Assembly (NCBI GenBank): GCA_022605955.1
Contig: JAKCOZ010000058.1
Location: 2,232,001 to 2,296,000 of the forward strand
Length of the DNA stretch: 64,000 nt
Direction: 5' to 3'
Source: Rallus limicola
Taxonomy: Eukaryota; Chordata; Aves; Gruiformes; Rallidae
Under the pieces are notes generated by a model that did not search any database, was not told the origin of the DNA, and saw nothing but the letters and a program-made list of their open reading frames with translations. The position numbers and the translations under genes were made by a program. Numbering within the stretch: position 1 is the stretch's first letter; each line of letters opens with the position of its first letter. This document shows positions 11,465-24,717 of this stretch, one piece after another.

Positions 11465-14400
11465 GGACAAGTAGGACAAGGCAGATGTTCATAGCTTCTT
11501 TTTTTCAAACTCAAATAGGCATTACTACATGAGTTATGCTCTGCTTCTCCTTTGGGAGTTTCTTTCACGGACTAACAGATGAAGGTTTATTTTCTAAATT
11601 CTAAGATGAACTCCTGGGACTTCCTTCTATTTGTCTCTACAGCCAAAGAAGGCTGCAAGGGTGCCCCTCAACCTGCTTCCTGAGGAAAGTTGACCAGACA
11701 TAAAGGATGGGTTAGGAAGAAAGACTGATTCAGGAAAACTCAGCCTGCACCTGCATTTGATTTATCTGACAAAGCTTATGCCAAAGGCCAGAAGTATAGC
11801 TCCTAGAGGAGCCATCAGGCACACTGCTGCTTTCTGCTGCTAGGCAAAGAGAAAGAATGGTGGATCATAGTTGTCTGATATTTTTGTGCGCAAATTTGAA
11901 ACAGCAAATCCTATTCAAAGAGCCTAAGAGCCTTGTGCCATGGGGATGCCATATTCCTGCTCCTCTTCTAGGTAGCTACACATTTTGCTGCATTGCCTGA
12001 CCTCAGACTGCTGTACAGACTCCTGTAAACTTTCTGAACTCACTGCACTATGTCAGCACTCCCCTAAAATGCAACGTGACTTTCCTCTGTGAAACCAGAG
12101 CAGGCAGGTCTTTTATTTCCAAGGCAGAGACCCTGGAAGCCAACACAGGGTACCTTGTCACGTGTCCTTCAAGAAGTACGTCGATCTCACCAGCCTCCAG
12201 AGTTGCAAAGTACAGGGCAGTGTAACTGCACGCATGGGGGTGCGTGCTGTTTCTCCCCGGAACTGGATTTGCTGATGTAAAAGACAAAGGCAAAGCTGAG
12301 AGTGGACGGCTCTCTGCATACAAGGAATGAACCAGAAGCTTGTGTGCACATGCCCAAACAAGTGGTGAGTTAATTTTTCCGCAGACAGCAGAACGCCTGT
12401 GAGAATGCCTGTGAGATGCCTGACCATCAGGAGGCCTGAAGGATAACACAGCAGAGGCAGAGTAATCACCTTATAAAATCTCTTCCTCTTTCAACTCCTT
12501 CCTCTCCATGGACTTGCAACAAGTCAAGAGAAGCAAGCTCACAGCACATCCGGAGATGTGTTTAGCCCAGTATTCATAGGGACAGGACTTCGGATGTGTG
12601 GATCAGGTTGATGAAGTGAGCAAGAAAAGTGCTGATGCCCTGCCTCATAAACAAAGTGGTAGAGTGGAAGGGCTTGCATGCCACCTTATATACATGGGGA
12701 GCTCGGTCTATCCTGAGGCACCTCACAACTGCAGAGAATTGTACACTAGGGGCTAGGACCAAAGCACGGGCTCCTTAGTTGGATCATTTTGCTCAGCTAT
12801 TACCTAGCCTGCAGGGCACAGATTCCCCCAAAAAGGGGTTGGATGTAGTTGCATCAGAGCTGCAAGGATTTAGCACACAGCTAAGCACAGCAGAAAAGCT
12901 TTGTGGTGAAAGGGTTCAGCGAAGGCAGGAAGCAGCTGTATGGTGTGGGGCTGGGATCTGCTTGCCCAAGCGTAATGACCTATTTTCCAGCTTTTCCGCT
13001 CAGGTGACAATGCAGTAGGAGCTGGGCTGCAACTAAAAGTGTCTGTAATGAACCTGAAGCCCATGCTCAGGGAGGGAGCAAGAGAGGAGGCAGCCAGGTG
13101 GAAAGTTTAAAACCGCAAGGCACAAAGACACTAATAAAAAACATTCCTCTTCTCAGCTTCCCTAACTCTAGAATCTTTCTGAAGATGAACTAGGCTTAGG
13201 GTGGACTGCAGAGGAAGAGCTCAGCTCCTGGTGAGGAGGCTGCCTTGCACATGTTGAGGCTCACAGGAGCAGGAGTGAGTTGAAGTCAGTGATCCTGTGT
13301 ACCACGGGCATGTGTCCCAAACCTCCCCTCCATGCCCACAGAGACTGTGGCTCACACCAGTCCTATTCAGGGGAAAGTTGCACTACATGTATTGATTGAT
13401 CTTTTTTCTGAGGCTGAGTTACATCTACCTGCCCTCCCAGGGCTGTTTGTATCTCACAGGGCTATTCACTTTGATATCACTCCTTCCTAAGCAAGAATGG
13501 CCTGGTGTACCTTGCCTTGCACCAAAGCTACCTCCCACAGTGGAGAGCAGTTCCCGTGTCAGGCATGCTGGCCATGCAGGGGAAGATTCTGCCCAGCCCT
13601 CATCTTCCCCTCCAAGGGGCACTGGGAACCTTTGTTCCCCAAGGTACGAAGGAAATCACTCTTTTCCAGGGCACCTAGGCAGGTTCAAGCTGCTCCTTCA
13701 GCCTCTGCAGGTCTGACATGGGAAATCTGCTCCTGCTCCCAAGTTTGATCTGTGCCACAGCTCAGCTCACAGCAGGTCAGAACTGCCTAAGACATTCTTC
13801 CCTCTGTCCTGTTTGCACCACACCATTGTCTATTGCTCCACATCACAAGCTGCAGCACTGTGCTGCTCAAACCCTCCTGTAATGCGAGTCCATCGTTGAT
13901 CCTCTGTAATGTCCTCAGTGAGAAAGGGAAAGGAGGCTAGTTTGGGCTAACTTGTCAAGTTCACTCTGCTAGTCCAAGAGGAATCTTGGAGAGCAAGTCT
14001 CTGCTGGGCTCACTGCTCTGCACTTACACTCCTAAAAGCAGTTTTTCTCTCCCCAGTCTCCCATGAGAGAAAGAGAAGACAATACCCACTTGACAGACAG
14101 GAGAGCTGCTCACCCACAGGGAGAGTGTGTCTCATAACAGTCACAATCTAACATCATCCAGCCCCTGACTCAGCACAATGTCTCCTCTGCTTGAATCCCT
14201 GCCCCTTTCTCCTCTGACAGCAAATGCACCCAGGCAGCCACTTCCAAGTCCCATGACTGGAACGTGAACCACCCAGCACCAGCCATTTATGGCACCCTTC
14301 ACATTATCTTGTTAATGAATGAACTATAAAAGGAAGCAATTCCTGAGTCAGAAACAGGTGGAGGGGAAGAGTGAAGTACAGTGAAGGCAAGTATGAATGA

Positions 14401-16616
14401 AGGAGAACAAAAACAAGAAATAAAACACAGAATGAAGAGTGCACCAAACCAAGTAAGCAATACATCTGAGCGTGTAATACAAAAGAAAGAAGAAAGGCTG
14501 CAAGAACAACAATGTGTCTTATTTTAAAAATACATGTTAATGCAATCGGGCCTGACTTTATCCAAGTTACAGAAGTATTTCTCTGCAGTACTTGCCAAGC
14601 AGATTTGATAAAAACTGCCCAGTACCAGATCAGCACATTAGTGTCCCGGGCTACCTCCCTACAGATGTATTCCCTGGACCGGTAGACACAGAAACCTTGG
14701 GGTAGGTCCCCAGTGACTTCCCCCAGCTGGCTGCAAGGCAGGTTGTGGAAAAAAATTCCCAGAAAAGGCTGGATCTTTCTGTAGGATGCTGGATCACAGT
14801 GAGTGGCTTCCTGTGGCATGCTCAAAACTGGTTACAGATGGGATTTATCCCCTCTAACAAAAAACGCCCAAAAGCCGGATGCCCAGCCTAAACTAGCACA
14901 TTGAGAGAAACGACACTCTTGAGGGACCTGTGTCTCTCCATTGACTAAAAGAATTGATGGATTGATAGAAGACACTAAACTTGGTGGTGGCTAACAATAG
15001 GTGAGATAAATCCTACTTTTAAAGATTGAAGACTGTTCTGTAAGCTAAAAATGACATACTGTATCTCCCTAAACAGACAGGCTTGAGCAGTTTAGTATTA
15101 TCAAAGAATTTGTGCCGATTATACTCAGCTACTGTTGAAAATCCCCTCCTCTCTCCCTTGTTCCTCTGGCTAGCAGCTAACTTGTGAGTTATCCAGACAC
15201 CTTTTCTGAGTTCCAAGAAAACCAGTTAGAGGTTGAAAGACAGAGTAGGAGGATGGAAGAGAGAATGTAATTTCAGGGCTTTTAGGCTTTAGGTGTGCAG
15301 GTGTGGGAAGGCAAAATAGCATACCAAAGTGCTCAAGCCTCATACTATGCTTACCCTCGCTCACCCCCCTGACCATGTACATAAAGGACTTTGCAACCAG
15401 TACGGCACTTCTCTGGAGTTCTGCATTTACTAGGTGGGTTGTAAAGAGGGATCACCTCTGGCCAAATGCCACTGTGTGCTCCTGAGCTCTGTTGGCTGAT
15501 TCCTGGAACAGGCAGCTTGTTTGTCAGCTAGCACAGCTTCAGCAGCTATGGAAGCCGAGAGAAATTTGCAGACAACAGACTTACTGCTGGACTTAAAGGT
15601 GAGTCTTTAGTTTGTAACTTGGGCAGCTCTGCCCCGCCTCCAAATGCACAAGGGAGGCTGACACTTCTGCAGATGTTTTAAAAGCTGTCCTATCATTTAT
15701 TCATGCAGTTGGGTTGGTTCAACCTGGCTGCAATAGAAACAATGCTTACAGTACACAATTCTAACACAAGGTTGCATATCGAGTGAAAGCTAAACTAACA
15801 CAGCAAGTGGCATCAATAATTGAAAGTGCTTTTGGGAGAGAGGGGATGGGCCAGGAAGGCTCCGGGGCCAGACCTGAGATGTGAAAGAGCACAGACAACT
15901 CTGCCCTGCATACAGGCTTGCTCACTGCAGGTGGTCACTGCTTGTCCAACAACTACTGCCTGCTCATGGCCACCCTGCCTGGGCCTTTGTGCTTCCCAGG
16001 ACCAGCATTTGTGCCCACTTGGGCCACAAAAATCACTCTGTCATTGGGAAAATTGTGCAGAAGCTACTGTAGGGCCTTTTCTGCCTGCCACATGCTCTCC
16101 AGGGAATATTAGGCTTCTGCCTAATAAAAGCAAGACAAAGCTAAGTGCTGACCATCCCCTGAAACAGGTCTCTGAATGAGCTTCTTGTGCCCTGACTAGA
16201 CAGGTCACATCACCTTGCATGGCAGCCCTCACATTCACACTCTGGTGCAAGCTCACCCTGCTTTCACTGTAGTGGTTCTCAGGGTGGGAGAGGTGGTGTC
16301 CCCTGTCCCTCATGTCCATTTTTTGCCATACAGAGAGCTGTGATTTCTCCTTTTTTCCGCATCTGAAGTAGATCAGGACCAAGCAGGAAACAAAGGCTCA
16401 TCTCAGTTCCCCAGGCTTATCTTTGCAGAAAGCCTGCTGTCTTGGACAACGCTCAGAACAACAGGTAAGACACTTTTCTTCTCTCCACTTCAGACCCTGC
16501 TCCTGCAATGCTATGGGCTGACAAATTAGCAAAGGTTGCAATGTGGAAGGCAGAGCAACATGCAGACACTAAGGTAGTACAAGTATTCACAGGATTTTGC
16601 AGCCCAAATTGCAAGC

Positions 16617-17441
16617 CATAGAATCATAGAATCTTTAAGTTTGGAAAAGACCTCTAGGATCATGAAGTCCAACCATCAGTCCCAACACCACTGTGTCAAG
16701 TAAACCGTATCCTGAAGTGCCACAACTACACATTTTTTTAACACCTCCAGGGATGGTGACTCCACATCTCCGGGCAACCCATTCCAATGCCTGACCATAC
16801 TTTGAGTGAAGAAATTTTTCCTAATACCCAAGCTAAACCTCCCCTGATGCAACTTGAGATCATTTCCTCTCATCCTATTGCTAATTACTTGGGAAAAGAG
16901 ACCAACCCCCGCCTCACTACAATCTCCTTTCAGGCAGTTGTAGAGAGTTATAAGGTCTCCCTCCCTTCAGTCTCCTCTTTTCCAGGCTAAACAACCCCAG
17001 TTCCCTCTGACACTCCTCATAAGACTTGTTCTCCAAACCCTTCACCAGCTTTTCTGCCCTTCTCTGGACGTGCTCTAGTACCTCAATGTCTGTCTTACAG
17101 TGTGGGGTCCAATGCTGAACATGGTACCTGAGGTGCAGCCTCATCAGTGCTGAGTACAGGGGCACATCATTTCCCTAGTCCTGCTGGTCACACTATTCCT
17201 GACACAAGCCAGGATACTGTTGGCTTTCCTGGCCACCTAGGCACACTGCTGGCCCATGTTCAGATGGCTATCAACCAACACCCCCAGGTCCTTTTCTGCC
17301 AGGCAGCTTTCCAGACACTCTTCCCCAAGCCAGTAGCATTGCCTAGGGTTGTTATCACCAAAGTGCAGGACTCAGCACTTGGCTTTGTTGAACTTCATAC
17401 AATTGACCTCAGCCCACTGATCCAGCCTGTTCAGATCCTGG
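16617..17441 (-). mobile_element. CR1 LINE, 5'-truncated 3' portion
   Basis: The left edge reads ATAGAATCATAGAATC, the reverse complement of the CR1 3' terminus. Minus-strand frames then give fragments of the C-terminal part of the CR1 ORF2 product, such as [14 protein letters not shown] and [15 protein letters not shown], broken by stops and frame changes. The copy is dead and strongly 5'-truncated. It is inserted in the same orientation as IQSEC3, about 160 bp from the donor of exon d. Confidence 0.93.
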
Positions 17442-17586
17442 GTGAACAGTGAAGAACAGTGAAGTTCTGGCAGAGTGGGGATGGAGTGGCACAGGGGACA
17501 GGGTGCTTGCTAATGTAGCCAAGGGCAGAGTGAGCTGGCAACTCCTTTACAGTGCAAGTAGGAGGGGAAGAGGTTTCCACACTTAC

Positions 17587-17748
17587 TCCAGGACGTCCCT
17601 GTTGAACTGCTTCTTGCTGTTGCCCAGGAACTCCCCAATCATCTGACGGCTGAGGCCTTTCCGCTGGAGCAGGAAGTGTGCCACCCCAATGGGGGTGTCT
17701 GGGATGAAACCTCGGGAGATCAGGAACTGGATCCCTTTGTCTGGGTTT
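17587..17748 (-). CDS. IQSEC3: IQSEC3 exon d (162 nt), Sec7 domain first part
   Basis: Acceptor TTTTCAG|AAACCCAG, donor GGA|GTAAGT. The first A completes an Ile codon; 53 codons follow, then GA of a split Asp. The protein is [36 protein letters not shown], then [17 protein letters not shown]. These are the early Sec7 helices; the [12 protein letters not shown] segment is shared across ARF exchange factors of the cytohesin and BRAG classes. The match to remembered mammalian IQSEC3 appears essentially complete. Both flanking introns are phase 2. Confidence 0.97.
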
Positions 17749-20700
17749 CTGAAAAGGGAAGGACAGAGACATGGTGAGATTGCATGATCCCTTTGAGGCA
17801 TTATTGCCTTTGGCTCCCCTCATGGCTTGCAACAATGCAGTCCTCAGTATGCGCATGGGCTCCTATGAGTTCATGTGTGTGGCAGGGATGCAACTGGTAG
17901 GACCAGGGAAAAGTGATTTGGGGGAGTGCTCCCCAGTTACCACTGAGCACAAAAGGATGCCATGGAACCTGCTGCATCACTTGCAGCACCTGCCGTCACC
18001 TGGCGAACACAAGTGCCATCCACTGCCATGATGGATGACTCAGTGACTCTCTTCACCATCCATCTGCTCCAGAGTCAAAAGCTCCTACCTTAGCTTGGCT
18101 TATTTGTGGCCCCTGCAAGGACACAGATAGACTGTGTCCCATACAGGCAGCACAGGAAATATTGGCACATTCAGCTGCTCCAGATGCAACCCACAGAGAG
18201 CTATCCCCAAGGACCAGGGGGAACTGGGCTTGGTACATGGCCCTTTGCTTTATGGGAGTTGGGGCTTCACCATCTGTAGGGCAATCAAAAGCAAAGGGAA
18301 AAAAAATGGCTGTGAAGAGACACAGGAGACATTGCTGCTGAAGTCTATGGGCAAATGAGGCACAGGATACAGAGGAGGATATCCAAAGGTGGGCACTTTT
18401 ACTGTAAAAACAGTTCTCTTTTTCATGCATTTTTAGCTCTCAGTGTTGAATGACACTTTCTACCTTCTTTACCTGAGCCTGGTGCTGGCTGCCTGAACAG
18501 AAATCCCATGCTCAGAATTGCTTATCTCTTCCTCCACTCCCCCCACCTCTAACTGTTGTTCTTCCCTTCTCTATTGATTTACCCCCTCAGGCAGAAATCT
18601 CTGTGTGTGGGTGGATAAGAGCACTGCACTTGGAGAATGCCTTGTCAGAGCTGGGAGAGAGCTGCGTGCAGCTCCCAGACAGAGGGTTTTTCTCCCTCTG
18701 TGTCTGTGAGTGCTTCTCCAGGAACAGGCCTGGTGCTGAGTGGGCCTTACTGCCTGGTTGTGGGAGTGATTTTGGGCTTGTTAGTGTGCCAGTGTCTGCG
18801 GCCGCATACACAGCTCTTGGGAGTGGTGTGTCTGTGTCCCCCTGTACGTGCAGATTCCTTCTGTTCATCAGAGCCCGTGTGTCTGCATATTTTGGCTTTC
18901 TGCTCATGTCTCCTGTAAGTATGCATGCTTCGATGTATCCTGGGAATGCCTAAGCCTGCATGATGCTTGTCCCACAGTAGAGACAGGAATGAGCGTGTCT
19001 ATGTGTATTGTGCAGGTTTCTCTTCCTGTATTTCAGTCTGCCCCACTGAAGGGTGTCTGTCGTGACATGCTCTTGCTGAGGGGAATTAGTGCACATTAGT
19101 GCCACATTCTTTTGGTTCTCTGAGCTGGTTAGTGGGGAGAGGTAAGAGGGTAATGTCTTCATGAAAGGATGCCATGCTTCCATGATTAACCCAAATACAG
19201 GGACCTTTGTCAAGGCTCAAGGAGTGGGTTTGCTCAGGCAGTTCCCCAGGGTGAGGAAAGGATAGGATGAGATCTAGGAGCACGTGAATGCATGATATGC
19301 ACAGGCACAGACTGTGACACTGTCAGGTGGTGAAGGATGTGGGTGAGCAACATATGTCTAGCTATAAGGGGAACAGCATTCAGGAGAATGGCCCACTTCT
19401 CACAGGGGCCTCATGGATATACAAAAAGTAGATGGGCTTGAAATAGTTCTGCTTAGTCTGTAATGTCACAAAGAAAATATCCTGTGCAGTGTGGCATCTC
19501 TGGGGAGAGTGGCTGGCAGAACAAGTCAGCCCACTAAATTTGTGAACAGGATATCTACAAGATCCAATACTGAAAAACCCAGGCTGCCTTCAGGGAAAAG
19601 CAACAGTGTGGTATCTGTATTATCACAGAATAGTAGGGGTTGGAAGGGACCTCCAGAGATCATCGGGTCCAACCCCCCTGCCAAAGCAGCTCCCTAGCTC
19701 ATATTGCACAGGTCGGTGTCCAGACAGGTCTTGAATATCTCCAGAGATGGAGACTCCACCACCTCCCTGGGCAGCCTGTCCCAGGGCTCTGTGACCCTCA
19801 CTGTGAAAAAGTTCTTCCACATATTAATGAGGAACTTCCTATGCACCAGCTTGAAGCCATTGCCCCTTGTCCTGTCTTCACAGACCATAGAAAATAGGCT
19901 GGCTATTTCCCCCTGTCTCCCACACTTAAGATATTTGTAAACATTAATAAGATCCCCTCTTAGCCTTCTTCTCTCCAGGTTGAACAGCCCCAGCTCACTC
20001 AGCCTTTCCTCGTAGAGGAGATGCTTCAGGCCCTTAATCATCTTCGTAGCCCTTCTCTGGACTCTCTCCAGGAGATCCCTGTCCTTTTTATACCAAGGAG
20101 CCCAGAACTGGACACAGTACTCCAGGTGGGGCCTGACCAGGGCAGAATAGAGGGGGAGGATCACCTCCTTTGACCTGCTGGGCACACTCCTCCTGATGCA
20201 CCCAAGGATCCCATTGGCTCTCTCAGCCCCCAGGGCACACTGCTGGCTCATGGCCAACCTGTCACCCACCAGGACCCCCAGGTCCTTCTCCACAGAGCTC
20301 CTCTCCAGCAGGTCATCCCCCAGCCTGTATTGAAACGAACAGTTGTTCCTTCCCAGGTGCAAGACTTCACACTTGCTTTTATTGAACCTCATCTGGTTTC
20401 TCCCAGCCCAGCTCTCCAGCCTGTCCAGGTCTCGCTGGATGGCAGCGCAGTGTCCTGTGTGTCAGCCACTCCTCCCAGCTTTGTATCATCTGCACTTGCT
20501 GAGGGTGGATGCAATTCCCTCATCAAGGTCATTGATGAAGATGCTAAACAAGACCAGACCCAACACTGAGCCCTGGGGAACACCGCTAGTCACAGGTCTC
20601 CAGCCAGACTCTGCTCCACTGATCACCAGCCTCTGGGCTTGGTCCATCAGCCCATTCTCAACCCACCTCACTGTCCACTCATCTATCCCATACTTTCTCA

Positions 20701-23623
20701 GGATGTCATGGAAGACAGTATCAAAAGCCTTGCTGAAGTCAAGGTAGATGACATCGCATAGATCTCCTGGTTCAGACCTTTGAAGACCACAGACAAAGTC
20801 ATTCAGTCAGGATTAAAGTCAAGTTAAGCAACAGACATTCATAAAATGCACCTCCACCTGTACATTTGGCAAGGGACAGTGTGGTGTTCACAGCACACAG
20901 ATGATGTCAGCTACACTGGTGTGACTCCAAAGCCACGGGACTGACTGGATTCACTCCAGAGAATCTGGGAGCTGAATATGGCCAGAAAAAGGCAGCTCAC
21001 ACACTAGTAGAGATGTGCAGATTTCAGTAGAGATAGCATATACACTGCAAGAGAATGCAGGATAAAACAGTCCAGCTGTGACAGCCCTCTTGTGCTGCGT
21101 AGGCTGTAACTCAAATATACTTGCATATACTGTTCTTCCACTAACAGCAGCCTTTCATCAGTTTTTCCTGGGATTCAATTAATTTTCAATATAACCTGAT
21201 AGCGTCTCTGAACACCTGCAGATGTATGCTGTGTACTGCAGCATGCAGTTTTTACCCAGATGTGCAGCAGACAACTCCACTTCCATCTCTCCTGACCCTG
21301 GACCTGCTATTTTCTTTAGTGTTGCAGGGGTGTTAAGCACAGCCAGCAAATGCTGCGGGATTCCTCACGTCCTGCTGGCTTTCCCTCTGCCCACGCAGCC
21401 AGCTGCCCACACACACTGAGTTATTACAGCAGTGCTGCATAATGAAGTGCTCTCCATTCCAGGGATTCCACCCCCTCACTGTGGAGCAGGGATGGGGAAA
21501 GTGCCTCAGCAACACAGCATCGATGTGTTCCCAGGGGCCAGTTCCGAGTCAGAGCACTGCTTTCTGAAAACACAGTGCAAGGCTGGGTAGACTATGGCAG
21601 ATGCTGCTAGTGACTGCAGGCTTTCAGCTCTTTGTCCAGGGGAGCAGTCGGCAGGAAGGATGTGCACAGAGGCACATGTGGACTCGGCTCCATGCCCTAT
21701 GGGCTGCTGCCCACATCTCAAACCCTACAGTGGTAAACTGGTTCCTTGCTAGAAATTGATAAGGAAACCCCAAATTAAATACTGCAGAAAGCTGAATGAC
21801 CTTCCCAGCCCCTTGGATGGAAGTGCACTGTGGCGTGACAAGGGCAGCCATGTGTCGCTTAGATCCCGCTCTGTGAACAAAAAAAGACTTCCATCCCTAG
21901 AGCTAACAGGTCAGTCCCCTCTCTCCCCATCCACCAACATTTTGTCAAGAAACCTGAGCCTTACACATTACCACACATCATTTCAGCAGCTAGTTTCAAG
22001 GACACTGGGGAGGCCTGGCTAGAAAGTTGTGTTTCAGAACTCCACAGTAAGCCTCTTATCCCACGGGGACCTACAAGATGCAGTGAACCCAGGTCACTGA
22101 ATGAAGGACAGCAGAGCTGCTTCCTCAAAACAGACCTTGCCCTGCTAATGTGTCACATGAATGAGTGCCAGGCAGATTGGGGGAGGAGGAGAGGCTGGGA
22201 AAAAGCATTTTCACTCCTGCTTTATCTTCACATCAGTGCTCATGTCAACTATGCAGGAACCAAAGGAAAACACATTGGGTGGAGGGACTCCTGACAACCA
22301 CAGCTGAGAATGCTGAAACACTCAGTAGCAGAGACATGAGCCCCACATCCCCTCCAGAAGTACTCCTATTCCAACTCAAACACCAGAAAATCTGTGTAGA
22401 CCTGGAACTCTCTCATAATCAATCCCAACCTGTGTCTGGTGCCCACCTCCTCTCCTTCCAGCCTCAGACAAATCTGTGTGGGCCCAATGTCTGACTTTGA
22501 TATACACACATGGACCCAACTGTTCACAACATAATCTCAGAGCTAGTAAAATGTCCTCCTCAGTTCTGTAAGAGTCCCAAATCTGTCTGCTCTAACATCA
22601 GTTCAGTTCTGAATATGCTTTGAGCCCTAAAATGCCTCTTCCAGGTTCCTGCCTACTGGGGTCCACAGTCTCCATGCCATACATAAATCCTGTGCATTGG
22701 CCCCTTGTCTGTTCAAAACTTCTGCCTAGGGCAGAGTAATCTTTAGTCTTTGCTCTGACCAAAGAGTCCTCATCAATGTGTGGCAAAACATTCTTCCAGT
22801 ATGGGTGCATCACATTCCTAGCATCTTCACCCGGGGACTCAAACGGAAACCAAGACAGCATAAGATGAGAGTGTGATGATTGAGCAAAACCCAGTATTTC
22901 TCATGGCTTGCTTTGATGAGAAAGGCAACAACCAAATGTAAAGCTCCTTATAGGAGCTCAGCTGCTATCTGCCAATCCAAAATAGACTATGTGTGACCCT
23001 TCAAGTTAACCTCTTCTGACTGTAATCTCTAGGCTGCTCTGCTTTTGCTTTCGCACCTACAGCTTTTTCATAGGGTATCACTCAGATGTGTGAGAGACTG
23101 AGGTGACTAAACCTGGTCTGTCCAGTGAAAATCTACCCAAATACTACAAGGAAAATGACAGCTAGAGCACTTATAGTAGGCTAGCCAGGCTCAGCTCTAC
23201 ATCCTCTCTCTCTCTTTACTTGGAAATGCCCCATGTTAAGTTATCAGGGCTGGGGTTACATCCCCAGCTGTGCTCGTTCCTTTGCAACAGAGTGGAACAG
23301 AAGCCTAGATCCCAGGTTGAGCTGGTGGATACCAAGTGGACAGCAGCATGTCTGGGAATGAAGGTTCTGAATTCAGTAGAGTACAGGCACTCATAGGGCA
23401 CTGGGCTTGTTCCTCTGTTGTGCAGAAGATCAAGACAGCACTTAAGGGATTTTATGGAAAATGCTTCTGGGCAGTCTGTGGTCTGTACTGCATAACCAGA
23501 CAGTCATGCCCTCAAATATGAAAGAGCTTCCCTGGAGACGGATCTAAACCAAGAGCTTGCTATCATCTGTTCCTGGGAGGCATGAAATAGGCTGGGAAAT
23601 ATGAAAGAGGAAGAGTCACTTAC
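17749..23623 (-). other. IQSEC3: Intron between exons c and d (5,875 bp)
   Basis: Contains the long CR1 at 19622-20757. The remainder, including a GT/TG-rich section at 18.6-19.1 kb and an 87-codon minus-strand ORF at 22598-22861, has no recognised features. Confidence 0.85.
19622..20757 (-). mobile_element. CR1 LINE fragment with reverse-transcriptase C-terminal region
   Basis: The left end TCACAGAATAGTAGGGGTTG followed by GAAGGGACCTCCAGAG is a CR1 3' end. A 232-codon minus-strand open frame (20392-19694) carries [12 protein letters not shown] and [15 protein letters not shown], typical of the CR1 ORF2 C-terminus. Upstream (20671-20486) another frame carries the RT core [13 protein letters not shown] and FINDLDEG. 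The catalytic ADD motif is out of frame through a small deletion near 20495, so the copy is inactive. It is the least decayed CR1 here and is also in gene-sense orientation. Confidence 0.95.
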
Positions 23624-24717
23624 ATATTAAAGAGGTTCAGCCCAATGCGGTAGAGGCGCTTCCTCATGGTGTCTGTGGAAAGTGTGGGGGACTTGCAGCT
23701 AGCTGGGTTCTCACAGTGGTACCTTGGGAGGCTGAGGATCATGGCCTGCAGTGCTTCTTTAGAGGACACCTCAGAGGCTGACTTGGCTGAAGTGGATGTG
23801 CTGCTGCTGCTCAGCTGCTCTGAGTTGTCTGCATTTTCAGACTCAGAGCCTTTGCTTTGTCCTGTCTCATTGCTAGCATCAAACTGGAGCTTCTGCACTG
23901 CCAAATGCCCAGGCTCAGCGATGGTGTCTCCTGTGCCATTAGTACTGGTGTTCACCTCAGCAAAAGTGTGGCTGTCCGGAAGAGTTCTGGACTCAGGCAG
24001 GCTCTCTGGGGCTGCCGGTGGTTCACTAGCTTCTCCCTCCTCTTCTCCTGGGCTTTCTTCAGCCTTGGCAGTTTGAGAGAGCCCAGCCTGGGCATTGCTG
24101 CTGAGGCAGTTTGCCATGGACACTGAGGTAGACGATGAGACAGAGATGTTCTTGTTGTCAATCTGGACTGTGACATCTCGAAACGCCATCATGAGAGTGC
24201 TGCTGCTTTTTGGTAGGGTATCTGGTAGAAGCCCTTCCTCTTTCTCCTTGTCCTGCAACTCAGCTTCTAAGTCTTGGTTTGGCTGCATTGAGCTGGCACT
24301 GAAAGTCTCCCTTATCTGGTATGAGCCCCCATCTTGCAGTGAGCACATGGTCTTCAGGCTCCAGGTGCTGAGGGCATCATCGATAGACTTGGCCAGGGAC
24401 TGAACTTGCTCTGTGAAGGAGTCTTCCAACTCGGTCAGAGCCCCGCTGATGGTGGCTGGCAAAGATGGGGACCTCACTAATGGAATGCCCACGAAGTTGT
24501 AGCCCTCCACCAGTGCTTTCTCAGCAGAGAAGCTCTCCGAGTTCTGGACCCGGACTTTTCTCAGAGAGATGCGGCGTGGCATGCGGCTCTCCAGCAGAGA
24601 GTTGCGGATCTTCTCAAAGTTCTTGCTGAGCTGGTACTGCCGGAAGGCCGTCTGGATGGTGCAGGCTGCCCGGCGAGACACCAGGTGGCCCCCGTATTTG
24701 TGCTCTAACATTTCGAT
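23624..24717 (-). CDS. IQSEC3: IQSEC3 large central exon c (1,094 nt): IQ motif, Ser/acidic linker, start of Sec7
   Basis: The acceptor is CAG|ATCGAAATG and the donor is AT|GTAAGT. It holds 364 codons plus two bases of a split Ile codon. It opens with [19 protein letters not shown] and an IQ motif, [12 protein letters not shown] (partial-protein residues 144-155), expected to bind calmodulin. Next come a basic patch ([13 protein letters not shown]), the conserved segment [40 protein letters not shown], and a long Glu/Ser/Pro-rich, probably disordered linker with a Ser tract ([14 protein letters not shown]). It ends with [20 protein letters not shown] and [14 protein letters not shown], the first helix of Sec7. 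The open frame is uninterrupted. An upstream in-frame ATG in the longest ORF lies in the intron and is not a start. Confidence 0.97.

Noticed and set aside
12048..12469. Overlapping minus-strand ORFs of 133 and 103 codons
   Set aside because: No recognisable motif, no convincing splice context, and a length within chance expectation.
22598..22861. 87-codon minus-strand ORF in the exon c-d intron
   Set aside because: It reads like plausible protein but matches no family I know and has no clear splice sites in frame.
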